NCBI GenBank assembly: GCA_946800325.1 | Contig: OX326959.1 | Span: forward strand, 37,934,908-37,998,907 | Direction: 5' to 3' | DNA from: Luzula sylvatica | Lineage: Eukaryota; Streptophyta; Magnoliopsida; Poales; Juncaceae | DNA length: 64,000 nucleotides | Part shown: positions 34,161 through 44,890 of the stretch, in pieces | How positions within the stretch are numbered: the stretch's first letter is position 1 | Layout: each line of letters opens with the position of its first letter | The notes under the pieces: model-generated | Told to the model about the DNA's origin: nothing | What the model saw: only the letters and a program-made list of their open reading frames with translations | Databases searched by the model: none | Translations under genes and position numbers: made by a program

Positions 34161-35569
34161 TGGTATGATTTGACGGGTGTAATTGGAATTGATGGTGATC
34201 GCTCACGCTCTTGTATATTTTTACCCAACTTTTTTCTATTTCTTTTTTTTTTTAGATTTGGTTAATACCTGAATATTTGGTGATATGCTGAAAGGAAAAA
34301 AAAATGTTGGTTGGAGGAATTGGGATGTATAAACTTGGTGGGTTGTCTTTCTTTTGGGATTATTTCTTCTTTCTGATGTTTATTTTTCTCTATTCAATTC
34401 TTAGTTCCATTATTCTGCTTTTGAAAAGGAGTTAAGTGAGTTGATTAGTATTATTAATTGATTCATTTAACGATTTAATTAATCGTTTAGTTAAATTGAC
34501 ACGTTAATTAAACGAATATTAACATATTAAAATTATTAACGTGTAATAATTAATCAGGTCAATTGATAATATTAGTCAATCGATTTAAACTTTTTTTTGC
34601 CACTTCATCGATGATGTTGGAATGAGTTATGATGTTGGAATAAGTTTGGGGGACCAAGTATATTTTCCCACTTCATCGATGATATTCTCAATGAAAGTTA
34701 GGTGAAAAATATTTTCAATTTGCATCCCAAATTTTTTTTACTTAATAAAATGCAATTAAAAGTTCAATTTATTAACTTTTAATTAAACTAATCAATGATT
34801 TAATGAATTAAATTTCAATTATAATAATCAAATTAAAATTACAATCTTAATTGGAAACAACATTGAGATGCAAGTTGAGTACAGTTTTCATCCAACTTTA
34901 ATTGGCGACGCATCAATAAAAGTTGGGTGCAAGAAATGCAAGCAAAGTTTATGGACACCAAATATAGCCAACTAGCTTCCATCTCTCAACTATAGCATAA
35001 AGGGGTGTTTGGATATCCGATTTAGAAACTACATGAGAATTTGGAATTTCAGAAGAAAAGTTTTGTAGTGCAGAATAGAGATGCTCTCGTGCATATAAGT
35101 TATAACATGAGTAAACCAGTGCATTTGAATGAGTAGCATGCAATCACCATGTCGACTATCTCTGAAACATGTTTATTGCATGCAATAAACATGCAATAAC
35201 CATGTGGAATATCATATCAATGCATATAAATGAAGTTCGATACATTCTGTTTATATTAGAAAAATATGGTCATGTGAAAGAAAATTTTAGGTAAAAATCA
35301 TTCTAATTTCCCTCAAAATATAGTGAATGGTTTTGTTTTCTAATGGAAGAATAAGACATGGAGGAAACTGATGGATGTCTTTATTAAAATTAACGTTTCA
35401 ATATATTAATTTATAATATGTGTATTTTGGGGCAGGATTAATTATGTGTGAAAGTATAGGATACGTATCTTAATGTATTTTGAATAGATGAGTGTCTGTT
35501 GGACATAAATAAGTGTCTATTAGATAGAAAAAAAAATATCTAAATAGTGAGATGTTAATGGGAAATTTA
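34161..35569. other. intergenic, 3' flank of the WDR26-like gene, with a foldback element
   Basis: The 3'UTR is T-rich. A foldback occurs at 34440-34582: GTTGATTAGTATTATTAATT at the left and a near-inverse at the right (GATTGACTAATATTATCAAT on the opposite strand), with a TTAAT-rich core. It is probably a small MITE. The remainder is AT-rich without a gene. Confidence 0.45.
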
Positions 35570-36832
35570 TCACCACCCTTATTTTGGATCCAATTTTGTG
35601 CAATTTTTTTGTGTCACATCATCACTTTTTCACCACATTTTTAGTCATTAGATTATGATATATGGCAAAATTTAGACCATTGATTAATCAATGATTTTTT
35701 ATAAATATTTTTTCTTTGTAGCCATTTAAGTGTCCATTATTTTACACTATGTTTTAAGGATTTTTAGAAAACCAAATCATCATATATTAATGATGTGGGC
35801 TATTACTATTGGTTATGTTCATGTTAAACTAAGTTTATTCAATTGCTTACCATTTCACATAAGATTACATGATCAAATGTGAATGCAATGGAAGATGAAA
35901 AGTTTAGATATGTAATACTAATAACTTAATATGCGATATTATAAACATACAACACATAGTAGTATTATTTTTAGAATTTTCATTTTAAAAATTCATCAAA
36001 TATATTTGTTTTAGTTTTCTCTTTATTTTGACATTCATATTAACATAATTCATACATAACATTTTCCATAATTTTAATTTGTAAAAATAGAATGTAAAAA
36101 ATGCAATGCAAAAAGTGCATTTTTACAAAATAAAATTTAATTATTTATTTACATAATAGAATTTTAAATATTAATATTTGTTTTTAAAATTATGATCAAA
36201 CAAATTTAATATTAATCCTTTTGAAAAATAATAGAAATAAAAAAAACTTATCCATCGAAGTCATTTATAAACACTTATCAAATAATATAATAATGTTATT
36301 TTTGAAATATAAAATTTTAAAAACTAATATGATATAAAATTATTTATGTTCATGCTAAATTATTTTTTACATTATTTATTAAATTACTTTCACTATTAAG
36401 TTTGATATATTATTTATAATTTTCATTGCATTTTTAATCAATAACAAATTGTTAGTACTATGTAATTAATGATAAGTTACTATCTTATGTCGTATGATTC
36501 ATTAATTTTATATTGGTATTGTATGAAATATTGTGAACAATCATGATATAATATTTGTTGTTATTTTTTATTTTTTGTAAAATCACGTTATACCTTATAT
36601 GTTATTAATTGTACAATAACATTAATATAAGTGTTATTATTTGATTAAAAAAATGAAATTTTTTTCATCATAATGTAAAATAATTGTAAAACATATACAT
36701 AATCATACACAAATTAGTTACAATAATTGTATCATGAAATGGTATTATCAATATTTTTATATTTATATGTACTTTGTGTTATAATAAAAATATAATTAAT
36801 ATTCTCGCTGCGTAGCGCGAGTATGCTCCTAG
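35570..36832 (+). mobile_element. non-autonomous Helitron, family 2, copy B
   Basis: The 5' end reads A|TCACCACCC (host A at 35569). The 3' end is the hairpin CTCGCTGCGTAGCGCGAG, then TATGCTCCTAG, then host T at 36833. This satisfies all classical Helitron end rules: 5' TC, 3' hairpin plus CTAG, and insertion between A and T. It is 1263 bp, AT-rich and non-coding, and aligns inverted with copy A. It sits at the 5' edge of the Copia remnant. Confidence 0.9.
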
Positions 36833-36849
36833 TGAATATTATTTTTAAT

Positions 36850-39260
36850 ATATAAAACCTTCTTGTAATTGTAATGTACGAAAGAGGAAATTAATAATTA
36901 AAAAAAAAGATTTTCATTGCCTCTGTCTTGCTCCAATTCCACTTTATAATCTCCATTGAATTATTTATTCAATCCTGATATTCATCCCCAAAAAATATCT
37001 CTCAAATCCACAAAATCCAATTTAGTTCCAATAATTTGGCATCAGATCCAGGTTGTTTGCAGTTGTTTGCGAGAGTGAGTTTGTCGAAGTTTGGAGAAGG
37101 AAAAAATCATGACAATCCAAGGCAGTGTTTTCGGGCTCCCACAAGTTTCGTAACTTATTTTCAATGGCGTAAATTATGATTATTGGAGTATTAAAATGAA
37201 GACTATTTTGATCGCGTAAGATCTATGGGAAATAGTAGAAGAGTGAGTGAACACGACAATAGAAGTAGAAACTTCTGATGCGTTGAAAACAAATGAAAAG
37301 AATGATGCAAAATTCATATACTTGATACAACAAGTAATTTCGAATAAATTGTTCCCGAAAATAATTGGGACTAAAACGTCGAAGAAAACATGGGAGATTC
37401 TGCAAAAAAAAATTCAAGAAAACGAATAAGTGAGATCGGTTTAACTCTTGATGCTTAAAAGAGAATTTCAAAATCTGAATATGAAATAGGACGATACCAT
37501 CAAATATTTTTTTCTCGAATATTTTGGAAGTGGTAAACCAAATAAAAGGTATTGACGGAGATCTGACAAATAAATCGGTTGGCGAGAAAATACTTATTAA
37601 CCTTTCTCCAACATAGAACAACATGGCTTCAATAATCGAAGAAACCAAAGACCTATCGACTTTTAGTGTTCATGACTTAATTGGTTATTTAGAGAGGCAC
37701 GGACAATGATTAAATCGAGACACCGAGCAATCTTTGGAGAGTGTATTGTTCCAATAAAAAACTGGCGTAACTAAATCTTCAAACAAAAATACGGAAGAAT
37801 CATTTCGTTGTGGTCAAAACGGTAGAGGTAGAGGCCGAGGAAGATTTGAAAGAGGAGGAGGTAGAAGCAATTACCAACATAACCAAGAGCGATGGTGCGG
37901 TGTGTGCAAAAATCCGACTCATGCCGAAAAAGATTGTTGAAACAAAGGAAAGTCTCAATGCTACAATTGCAAGAAGTTTGGCTATATAAAAATAATTGCC
38001 GAGTAAAAATAAATAAACAACCCAATTAAACCGAAGAGAAAATCGGCAATGGAAATATTTTGTATGTGTGTCAAGCGGGATGTCGATAAGAAGAATGTTT
38101 ATCAAGTTCGGCCAAAATCAACAACAAATCGGTCTTTGAGAAGAAGAATGATGTGTGGTACGTCGATAGCGGGTGTAGCAACCATATGACCTGAATTGCA
38201 TCGGTCTTTAGCGAAATCGACAAAACCGCCACTACTCAAATTACCATGAAAAATGGTGTGGTTGTTCGATCCAAAGGAAAAGTGACAATTGCGATTGAAT
38301 CGAAGAAAAGTTCGAATGTTAATACGAGATGTGTTGTTTTCGGAGTTGGCGCAAAATTTATTGAGTGTTGGGCAATTGGTTGAGAATAAACACACGGTCC
38401 ATTTTGAAGGGGATTGTTGCAAAAAAAATTGAGAAGTCGAAAACCAGGAGTCAAGTAATAGCGAATATTTGAATGGAGACAAATCGAAATTTTCCTCTCA
38501 CTATTAAAACATCGAGACTTTCCGCTTTGGCAGCCGGTGCGAAAAATGTGTCATGGTTGTGGCATAAAAGACTCGGCCATGTAAATTTTGGGAGATTGGA
38601 ATTCTTGAGTAAGAAAAATATGATCTTCGGTTTACCGAATATTGAAGAGAATGGTGATGTGTTGTGAAGTGTGTGCCTTCGGTAAAATACATCGAGAATC
38701 ATTTCCGAAAGAAAAAGACGTGGAGAGCAACAAAGATATTGGAGCAGGTGCATACCGATGTATGTGGTCCTATGAAGATACTTTCAAAAGACGGCAACCG
38801 ATATTTCATTATCTATATAGATGATTACTCGATGATGTGTTGGATTTATTTCATTAAACAAAAATATGATGTGTTCTCTATCTTCAAGAAGTTTCACAAT
38901 ATGGTTTAGAGGCAAAGTGAATGTTTTATCAAGAAGTTACGAAGTGATCGAGGTAACCAAATACAACTCTAAAGGGTTTGACAAATTTTGTGACGATATC
39001 GGCTTAGAGAGATAATTGACGGTTGGATATACACCCGAGCAAAATGGTGTTTCCGAAAAATGGTATTGCTCGAGTCTCTTCATTTTTGTTGTTTGGTAAT
39101 CGAGCTGTGATATGTAATGTCATCTTATGTTTTGAGATCCGGTTCGCTAACTCGAGCAATATAGTTGGCCAACGTATAGAAAAAAAAAGATGTGAGATTG
39201 ATACGGATCTCAAATGTTTTGTTAATATACGCATTTTTTTATTTGAAGGCAATAACAATT
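36850..39260 (+). mobile_element. Ty1/Copia retrotransposon remnant (gag, zinc knuckle, integrase; no RT seen)
   Basis: TGGCATCAGATCC at 37037-37049 fits a primer-binding site for initiator tRNA-Met, so the sequence upstream would be the 3' part of a 5' LTR. After it come decayed gag (GVNYDYWSIKMKT near 37160), a CCHC zinc knuckle near 37900-37990 (CYNCKKFGYI), the GAG-pre-integrase motif WLWHKRLGHVNFGRLEFLSK near 38560, and an integrase core (VHTDVCGPMKILSKDGNRYF near 38750). Many stops and frameshifts are present, and no reverse transcriptase or 3' LTR is recognisable. It is a long-dead 5' fragment. Confidence 0.85.
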
Positions 39261-39974
39261 AAGCCACGTGTATGATTTTTTGTTGCAATTCTAATATAAA
39301 AAAAATAGATCACGTTTCTTCAATTTCGAACAAATGTGAGAAACAAAAAAAACCGAAAATTAGTTTGTTGTTAGAATAGACTGAAAAGAACACAGGGTAT
39401 ATCAAAGAAAGAGAGATAGTTTGCTGAATCATTAGAACTTGAGCGACATATCGGGAGAGGAAGCTTCAATAAAAAAATGCAGACGAGACAAATAGAGCAA
39501 GAAGAAGCCCTTCTGGAGCTAGAGAGAAAAAAAAGGATGAGGCGAGGGGTTCAGCTTCTTCCCACCAGTTTCTTTAACCATGCAGATCTGACCCTCGTAA
39601 TTATGAACAGAGATATAATTGCTGCAATGAGGGGCATTGGAAAACGTGAGTTGCAGCAGTTCGTCAAAATACTTCATACCAAACTACAAAAATGAAGAGA
39701 CTGCACAGTTATATCTACTAACTGTCATAATTACCGATGGAAATAGTGCACGCCGAGCTAGCTGGATTTCATACGTATAAGAATCCGTAAACTAATTTTT
39801 CAATTGACAATTTTACAAATGGTTGCAGTCGCTGATTATTGATTTTTTTTTTACTACTTAGGAGGGGCGTCTCGCCAAATCTAAAAGATAGGATTCACAT
39901 ATATTGGTTTGATATTTAAGTTCAAATTTATGTGTGTACTATGATTATTTATTATTTATTTTATCAATAAAAAC
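39261..39974. other. intergenic with an uncharacterised short ORF
   Basis: An open frame at 39477-39695 starts with an EEALLELERKKRMRRGVQLL helix. In another frame near 39590 it reads NYEQRYNCCNEGHWK, reminiscent of a zinc knuckle. It could be a decayed gene or element fragment, but the family was not recognised and it was not called as a gene. Confidence 0.25.
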
Positions 39975-41110
39975 CAATGTTTTAAATTGCGATATTGCTG
40001 TCGTTGCGGTCGCACTTTTTTTACAGCGGATTGCGATTGCGGATGCAATTGCGACGCTATGAGCTTATTGCGGACAGTCGTTGCGATATTAAATTATGTA
40101 ATAATAATAGTGTGTTTAAATTTATTTTTCACAATATTTTTTTGTCACCATTAATATCATAAAATTTTCTTCTAAACAAAATAAAAACAGTTGATTGTCC
40201 GGGGAAATTTTATGTGTACAAAGAAAGTTGATCATAAAATTTGCATGAATATGGCAATTCGGGACATGAACATTTTCGGAGACCTTTTACATATTTTACA
40301 AGGAACTTAAATAAATAATGATAATTTGAAATTTCTTACTTCGTTAAATATCAAATACCAATACTAATAACTTAATTAAATAAAAATAGTTCATTGTTCA
40401 ATAATTAAAATACGCAAAAGTTGATTGTCCATAATTAAAACATGATATTTCAAAATAACAATAACAATAACAACGAGTTAGTAGGGTCCGCTCCATAATC
40501 ATACTCCCGTGAGGGATATTTCAATTTGGAATTTGTTTGTAGAACTTTTCGTCGACATCCTAAAAATATCAAAACAATATAACTCAAATTTGAAATCGAA
40601 ACATCAATGAAATAAAATGAAAATTATGAATTCATACATTTATAGATGAAATTGACACATTTTAGAAAGTTATATAAGTTATGAGCGTATTTTATCAAAT
40701 ATTTTGATAATAAAACATGAAAATTTAATAATAAATAATCACAAAATCATGTTATAATCTTTATGTTAAATAATTCTTGAAGAAATTACTTTAACGTGTG
40801 TTTTGTGTTTAATTTAGGGTAAAAACTAAATTTTCCAAATCCAAGTCCATAGTTGCGTTTCTCTCGTCGAGACGAGCGATTTCGATATAAAATCCATGTC
40901 ATTTGATGGAAGGATGAGAAATTTACAAGGATTTTAATATAACCGCAATTATTAGCCGCAATACCGCAATTTGACCGCAATATCGCCGTAATTTTTGCAA
41001 TTTTCTAAAAACGCAATATTGCGCAATATATGATTGCGATATTGCGATTCGAAATTGCAGAGCGCAATATCCGCAATTGTGCCGCAATGTTGCCGCAATT
41101 TAAAACACTG
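39975..41110. mobile_element. hAT-like element with ATTGCG subterminal repeats, copy 1
   Basis: The left end CAATGTTTTAAATTGCGAT and the right end (reverse strand) CAGTGTTTTAAATTGCGGC form the TIR. The 8-bp duplication ATAAAAAC is exact on both sides (39967-39974 and 41111-41118). The subterminal regions are packed with TTGCG/CGCAA words in both orientations (for example GATATTGCGATTCGAAATTG near 41040). The interior shows no transposase. Length 1136 bp. Confidence 0.9.
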
Positions 41111-41189
41111 ATAAAAACTATAAGGTGAGAATTTTTAAGCCACCCTAATTATGATTCGTTTTCTCCTATTACAAAATTAGGTCCAAACC

Positions 41190-41750
41190 AACCTCCATAG
41201 CCACCTCCTTCTCCTCGCAATTTATACTCATTTCTCCGGGCATAGTCGTACCCTCAAACGTAACCTTGTGGAAATGCAAAACACCAAAGAAAGTCAAAAT
41301 CTTTGCATGGCTAGCAATGCAATCTAGACTTTTTACGGGGAACAACCTAATCAAAAGAAGATGGCCGCATACTCCTCTCTGTGTATTTTGTTCGGTTGCA
41401 ATCGAAAAGGCAGAACACATCTTCTTCTATTGCCCTTACTCTAAATCAATTCGGACAATCATCTCCTCCACAACCGGTCTAACCATTACACACCAGCCCG
41501 CGTTGTTCGAACACTGGTCCATTAATAGAGAACTCCTTCCACCAGACACAAAAGACCCTTGATCAATATGAATCATGTGGAAAGAGCGAAATACACATCT
41601 TCTCAAGCAAAGCCATCTCTCCTAGTCTTCTCTTCGATCTTATGAGGACAGACCCGGACATATAACTTGCACATTGTTAGTTTAAATAGTATCTCTGTTT
41701 AAAAGGAACTTCAAGAGGGATGACCAAATTATCACTCCTTAAAAAAAATC
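41190..41750 (+). mobile_element. LINE fragment with zf-RVT domain
   Basis: The frame around 41260-41562 encodes the zf-RVT domain of L1-type reverse transcriptases: KTPKKVKIFAWLAMQSRLFT, NLIKRRWPHTPLCVFC and AEHIFFYCPYS. It is followed by a stop, about 180 bp of 3'-like sequence and a short A-run near 41740. It is 5' truncated. No target-site duplication was found. Confidence 0.7.
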
Positions 41751-42049
41751 ATCGGCCAGCGTTATCCTTTGATTTCGTTTCCTCTAAAATTGGGTGTAGG
41801 TTAGTTCTTTCTTGAACATTTCAAAAACGTGCGAACTAAGCTAAATTTTCTAGAAAGCATCACTAAATTTAGTCAATGAAATATTATGCTATAAAAAATC
41901 ATACAACTAAATTTAGTCGATGAAATCTCTGGCTCTCGAAAACTATATAAGCTCGCATCTTTGTTTAGAGTGCGTCTATTTTTGCTAGTTATCCTCAAAT
42001 TCCTATATAAGCTCGCATCTTTACCCATTTGAAAACACAAACATTAATC

Positions 42050-42100
<51 letters not shown>

Positions 42101-42457
42101 GAACGTGTTTTCAGACTCCATCCGCCAAAGAGGCAACGGCGAATAAGGGCGCATTTTTCTGTTATATTTTTTTTCCTTACTACTAATACCAAATGTCCTA
42201 ATTACCCATATGAATTAACTACCCCTGAATTGGCCAACTATATCGATTCAAATTACTCTCCACAAACACATCTGAAACCAGGGCAACGAAAAACATACAA
42301 TTCGAAACAAACAAGCAAACATGCTTTATTTTATACATATATATAATAAAACATCGGAACATAACAAAAATACCGTTTGTAATTCATTGTTCTACTTCTT
42401 CGCGAAAACAACCACAACTCTTCACGAGTTACAAGCATGTCCCTGAATATTGAATAA
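41751..42457. other. intergenic with a (CT)n microsatellite
   Basis: A (CT)n tract of about 47 bp lies at 42052-42098. AACTATATAAGCTCGCATCT near 41940 and CCTATATAAGCTCGCATCTT near 42001 share a 16-bp word. The rest is AT-rich, with no gene seen. Confidence 0.5.
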
Positions 42458-43644
42458 TCATGCCTCGGTTGAACCCATGCAGCAAAGCCATTTCTTCTGG
42501 ACAAAAAGAATGTATATATTAACACGATTTGCACATGCTTAGTCATGTTAATCAAAAAGAATGTATGTATTAAAAATCAATCTATCATGTTTAGTCATGT
42601 TAATCAAAAAATCTATCATGTTTAGTCATGTTAATCAAAAAATCTATCATGTTTAGTCATGTTAATCAAAAAATCTATCATGTTTAGTCATGTTAATCAA
42701 AAAATCTATCATGTTTAGTATATTTTCAAGGGTACTATATTTAGAAAAGAAAAAGAAAAAGAAAAAAAGGTGTACCGAGGAAGACTTGGTGGACCCGGTG
42801 TATGGACTGTTGTTCTTGTAGACATGGTCCAGCTTCTTGGATGGAGAATCAGATCCTTGTGCATTGGAACCAGTCTTTTTCTCGTCCCTAGCTTTGTTGA
42901 AAATTACGGTAAAGCCCTCGGCCGAAGCTGGGTCGTTCACGTCCCATTCCCCAAATTTTGGTAATGGACCTCTACCTTTTTCCTAATTATTAAAATGGAT
43001 AAATTCAATAATGATGTTAGTATAGTAAAGTAATCAATCCTGATATATTGAGTACAATGTAAATAGAGGCCATGAGATTATATTATCCTGATTTATTGAG
43101 CTCGTATGTATGATTCAGTAAGAATTATAAGAACATAATGTAGCTAATTTATCGACAAAAACTATTTAGATGGTTTATCAATAACAGAATAGGCATAGAA
43201 GGAACACAATTGTGGCTGTTAATAAAAACCTTAGGATTGTGAAACTGAGAAAAAGAACTATTAACAGCCATAATTGTGTTGGAATAAATAGAAATGAACT
43301 AAAACAACTACCAGTCATGAAATAAATTATTAAAGAAAATGCCAAAAAGAAGAAATCTTAAATTAACACCACTAAAATTGAATTCATTCAATCCCAATTA
43401 GAGAATTTAAACAAAAAGTCTCGCCCAAATATTCAATCTTCCTACTTATAAGAAAGAAGCACAAATAGCATGTATGCACAGAAGGATGGAACTAATTAGT
43501 AGGTATACCGTATGAATTAATTGAGCAAATTGGAAGTTTCAAGCATGCAAATTGCAAATAGTGAGGAAACCAGTGAGATGAATTTCTAGAACAAAATTAT
43601 ACAGAGCTAAAAATGAGAAGAAAAGGATTGGAGCTTACCGACAT
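42458..43644 (-). CDS. NOI-domain (RIN4/NOI family) protein with a 6-nt first coding exon
   Basis: Proposed CDS complement(join(42458..42496, 42776..42982, 43639..43644)), 83 residues; all three junctions have GT-AG ends and are phase 0. Exon 1 encodes only Met-Ser. Exon 2 begins EKGRGPLPKFGEWDVNDPAS and continues AEGFTVIFNKARDEKKTG, the NOI core. Exon 3 encodes KKWLCCMGSTEA and a stop, giving the Cys-Cys C-terminus that is S-acylated in this family. NOI proteins tether to the plasma membrane, regulate immune signalling and exocytosis, and RIN4 is a target of bacterial effectors. Intron 1 is 656 bp and holds a hairpin; intron 2 holds a 31-bp tandem array. Exons 2 and 3 are certain; the 6-nt exon rests on an ATGTCG followed by GTAAGC. 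Confidence 0.85.
42581..42718. repeat. 31-bp tandem repeat in NOI intron 2
   Basis: Copies of TCTATCATGTTTAGTCATGT followed by TAATCAAAAAA begin at 42581, 42612, 42643, 42674 and 42705 (the last is partial). Similar half units occur at about 42540. The period is exact in all copies, so the array is young or homogenised. Confidence 0.85.
43203..43280. repeat. 22-bp inverted repeat (hairpin) in NOI intron 1
   Basis: AACACAATTGTGGCTGTTAA(TA) at 43203-43224 pairs with 43259-43280 over 22 positions with one G-U wobble on plus-strand RNA. The loop is 34 nt. In the minus-strand (sense) transcript the same site is an A-C mismatch. The intronic position and the arm length near 21-22 nt are notable; no conserved miRNA was recognised. 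Confidence 0.75.
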
Positions 43645-43847
43645 GAATTCTTTCAGTGGGAAACCGACAGAGGTGTGTGTACTGTGTGTTCTGGTGAGAG
43701 AGAGAGAAGGGTCTGAAAGAATTCTTAAATTGAATTATTATAACAACTTTACAGTTTTCACCCTTGTATATTTCAAAATTTTGAGAAAGATATAAGCAAT
43801 AGAGGCCATTTACCGTGCCTCATTTTCCCATCACATCTATCATGGGA

Positions 43848-44158
43848 GGGTTTGTTCGGCAATGTGAAATTAGAATGTAATAATAGAATATAGTGGGGGA
43901 AATAATTTTATTCTGCCGAATAAGATTGTAAGAAAATGAAATAAAATAGTTTAATTATATTCCATGAGAGAGGAGAAGAGTGGAATAGATGAATTTTTCT
44001 CTCCCTCTCTCTCTCATCATTTTCAATAAAAAATATTAATTTAACTATTTCTTCCACTCTTCTATATTATTTAATTTTTCGAACACCCTAAAAATAAATA
44101 TAATTATTTTTCTTCAACTCTTTCACTCTTCTGCTATTTCATGTGTTGTCGAACGGGT
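43848..44158. mobile_element. putative hAT-type MITE (GTTCGGCAA ends)
   Basis: The left end GGGTTTGTTCGGCAATGTGA and the right end (reverse strand) TACCCGTTCGACAACACATG share a GTTCGnCAA core and an inner TGAAAT. The interior is AT-rich without coding capacity. The similarity is partial and no duplication was identified. Confidence 0.4.
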
Positions 44159-44546
44159 ATTAGTGATTAATGACTCAGATGATTAACAAAAATAGTGTAC
44201 ATTAACAATTAATTAATATCTAATTAAAGCGCATATGCATTAACGGTTATTAATCGATATTCATTAACTATTAATGGGATGTATTTTTATTAATTACTTA
44301 AATCATTAACCACTAATCCATGATATATAGAATGTGATGGAGAAATAAGGTAATTTTCGTAAGCAGTAAATTACATATCTGGCCTTCAGATATTATTGAT
44401 TCTAATTAACAGATATCTCAGAAGGTCTAAATTTTGTATGCACCCCCAAGGTAGAGATGGCAAAGATAATCGAACACGACAGAGGTTGAGGTATGAGGGG
44501 AGGGACATGGATCCAGGGCCAGTCGTGAGGTCTCACTCGGACTCAT
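44159..44546. other. TTAAT-rich intergenic, then mixed sequence
   Basis: The part from 44160 to 44330 is dense in ATTAAC and TTAAT words like the other stretches named in this annotation. The ORF at 44396-44581 has no recognised domain and was not called. Confidence 0.35.
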
Positions 44547-44890
44547 CACTACTAGAAACCTTGTTCTCAATGATAATGTAAATCAGTCACTAAAAATTGC
44601 AAAAACCGTCGTTTAAAGGTTTTTGTGATGGTTACCGTCGCAGAAACTCTTTCATTGAAAGCTCCGTGGCTAAAGCCTAAAATGACTCCTTTTGTGATAC
44701 TTTCGTCACTGAAAAATTTCAGTGACGGCCCACTAAGTTTTTAGTGACGGTGTGTTCGGAACGTCACTAAAAGATTTTCAGTGAAGACGTGTTCTGACTG
44801 TCACGGAAGCATTTTCAGTAACGACGTGCTTTGACAGTTACAAAAGTAGTTTCAGTCACGGTAACCGTGGAAATCCATAAATCAGTTTTT
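44547..44890 (+). mobile_element. CACTA (En/Spm) transposon end with subterminal repeats
   Basis: CACTACTAGAAA at 44547 is the canonical CACTA terminal motif. It is followed by inverted and direct CGTCACTGAAA/AGTGACGG words, for example AGTGACGGCCCACTAAG near 44723 and TTTTCAGTGAAGACGTGTTC near 44775. No second end was found, so this is a partial element. Confidence 0.75.

Noticed and set aside
37223..38753. Several minus-strand ORFs of 60-140 codons
   Set aside because: They oppose the decayed Copia gag-pol frames on the plus strand, which carry the recognisable motifs.
39477..39695. 72-codon ORF with a charged helix
   Set aside because: No recognised domain or splice partner, and it lies in transposon-rich DNA; reported only as an uncertain ORF.
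42029..42346. ORF with a long Leu-Ser run
   Set aside because: It is a translation of the (CT)n microsatellite.
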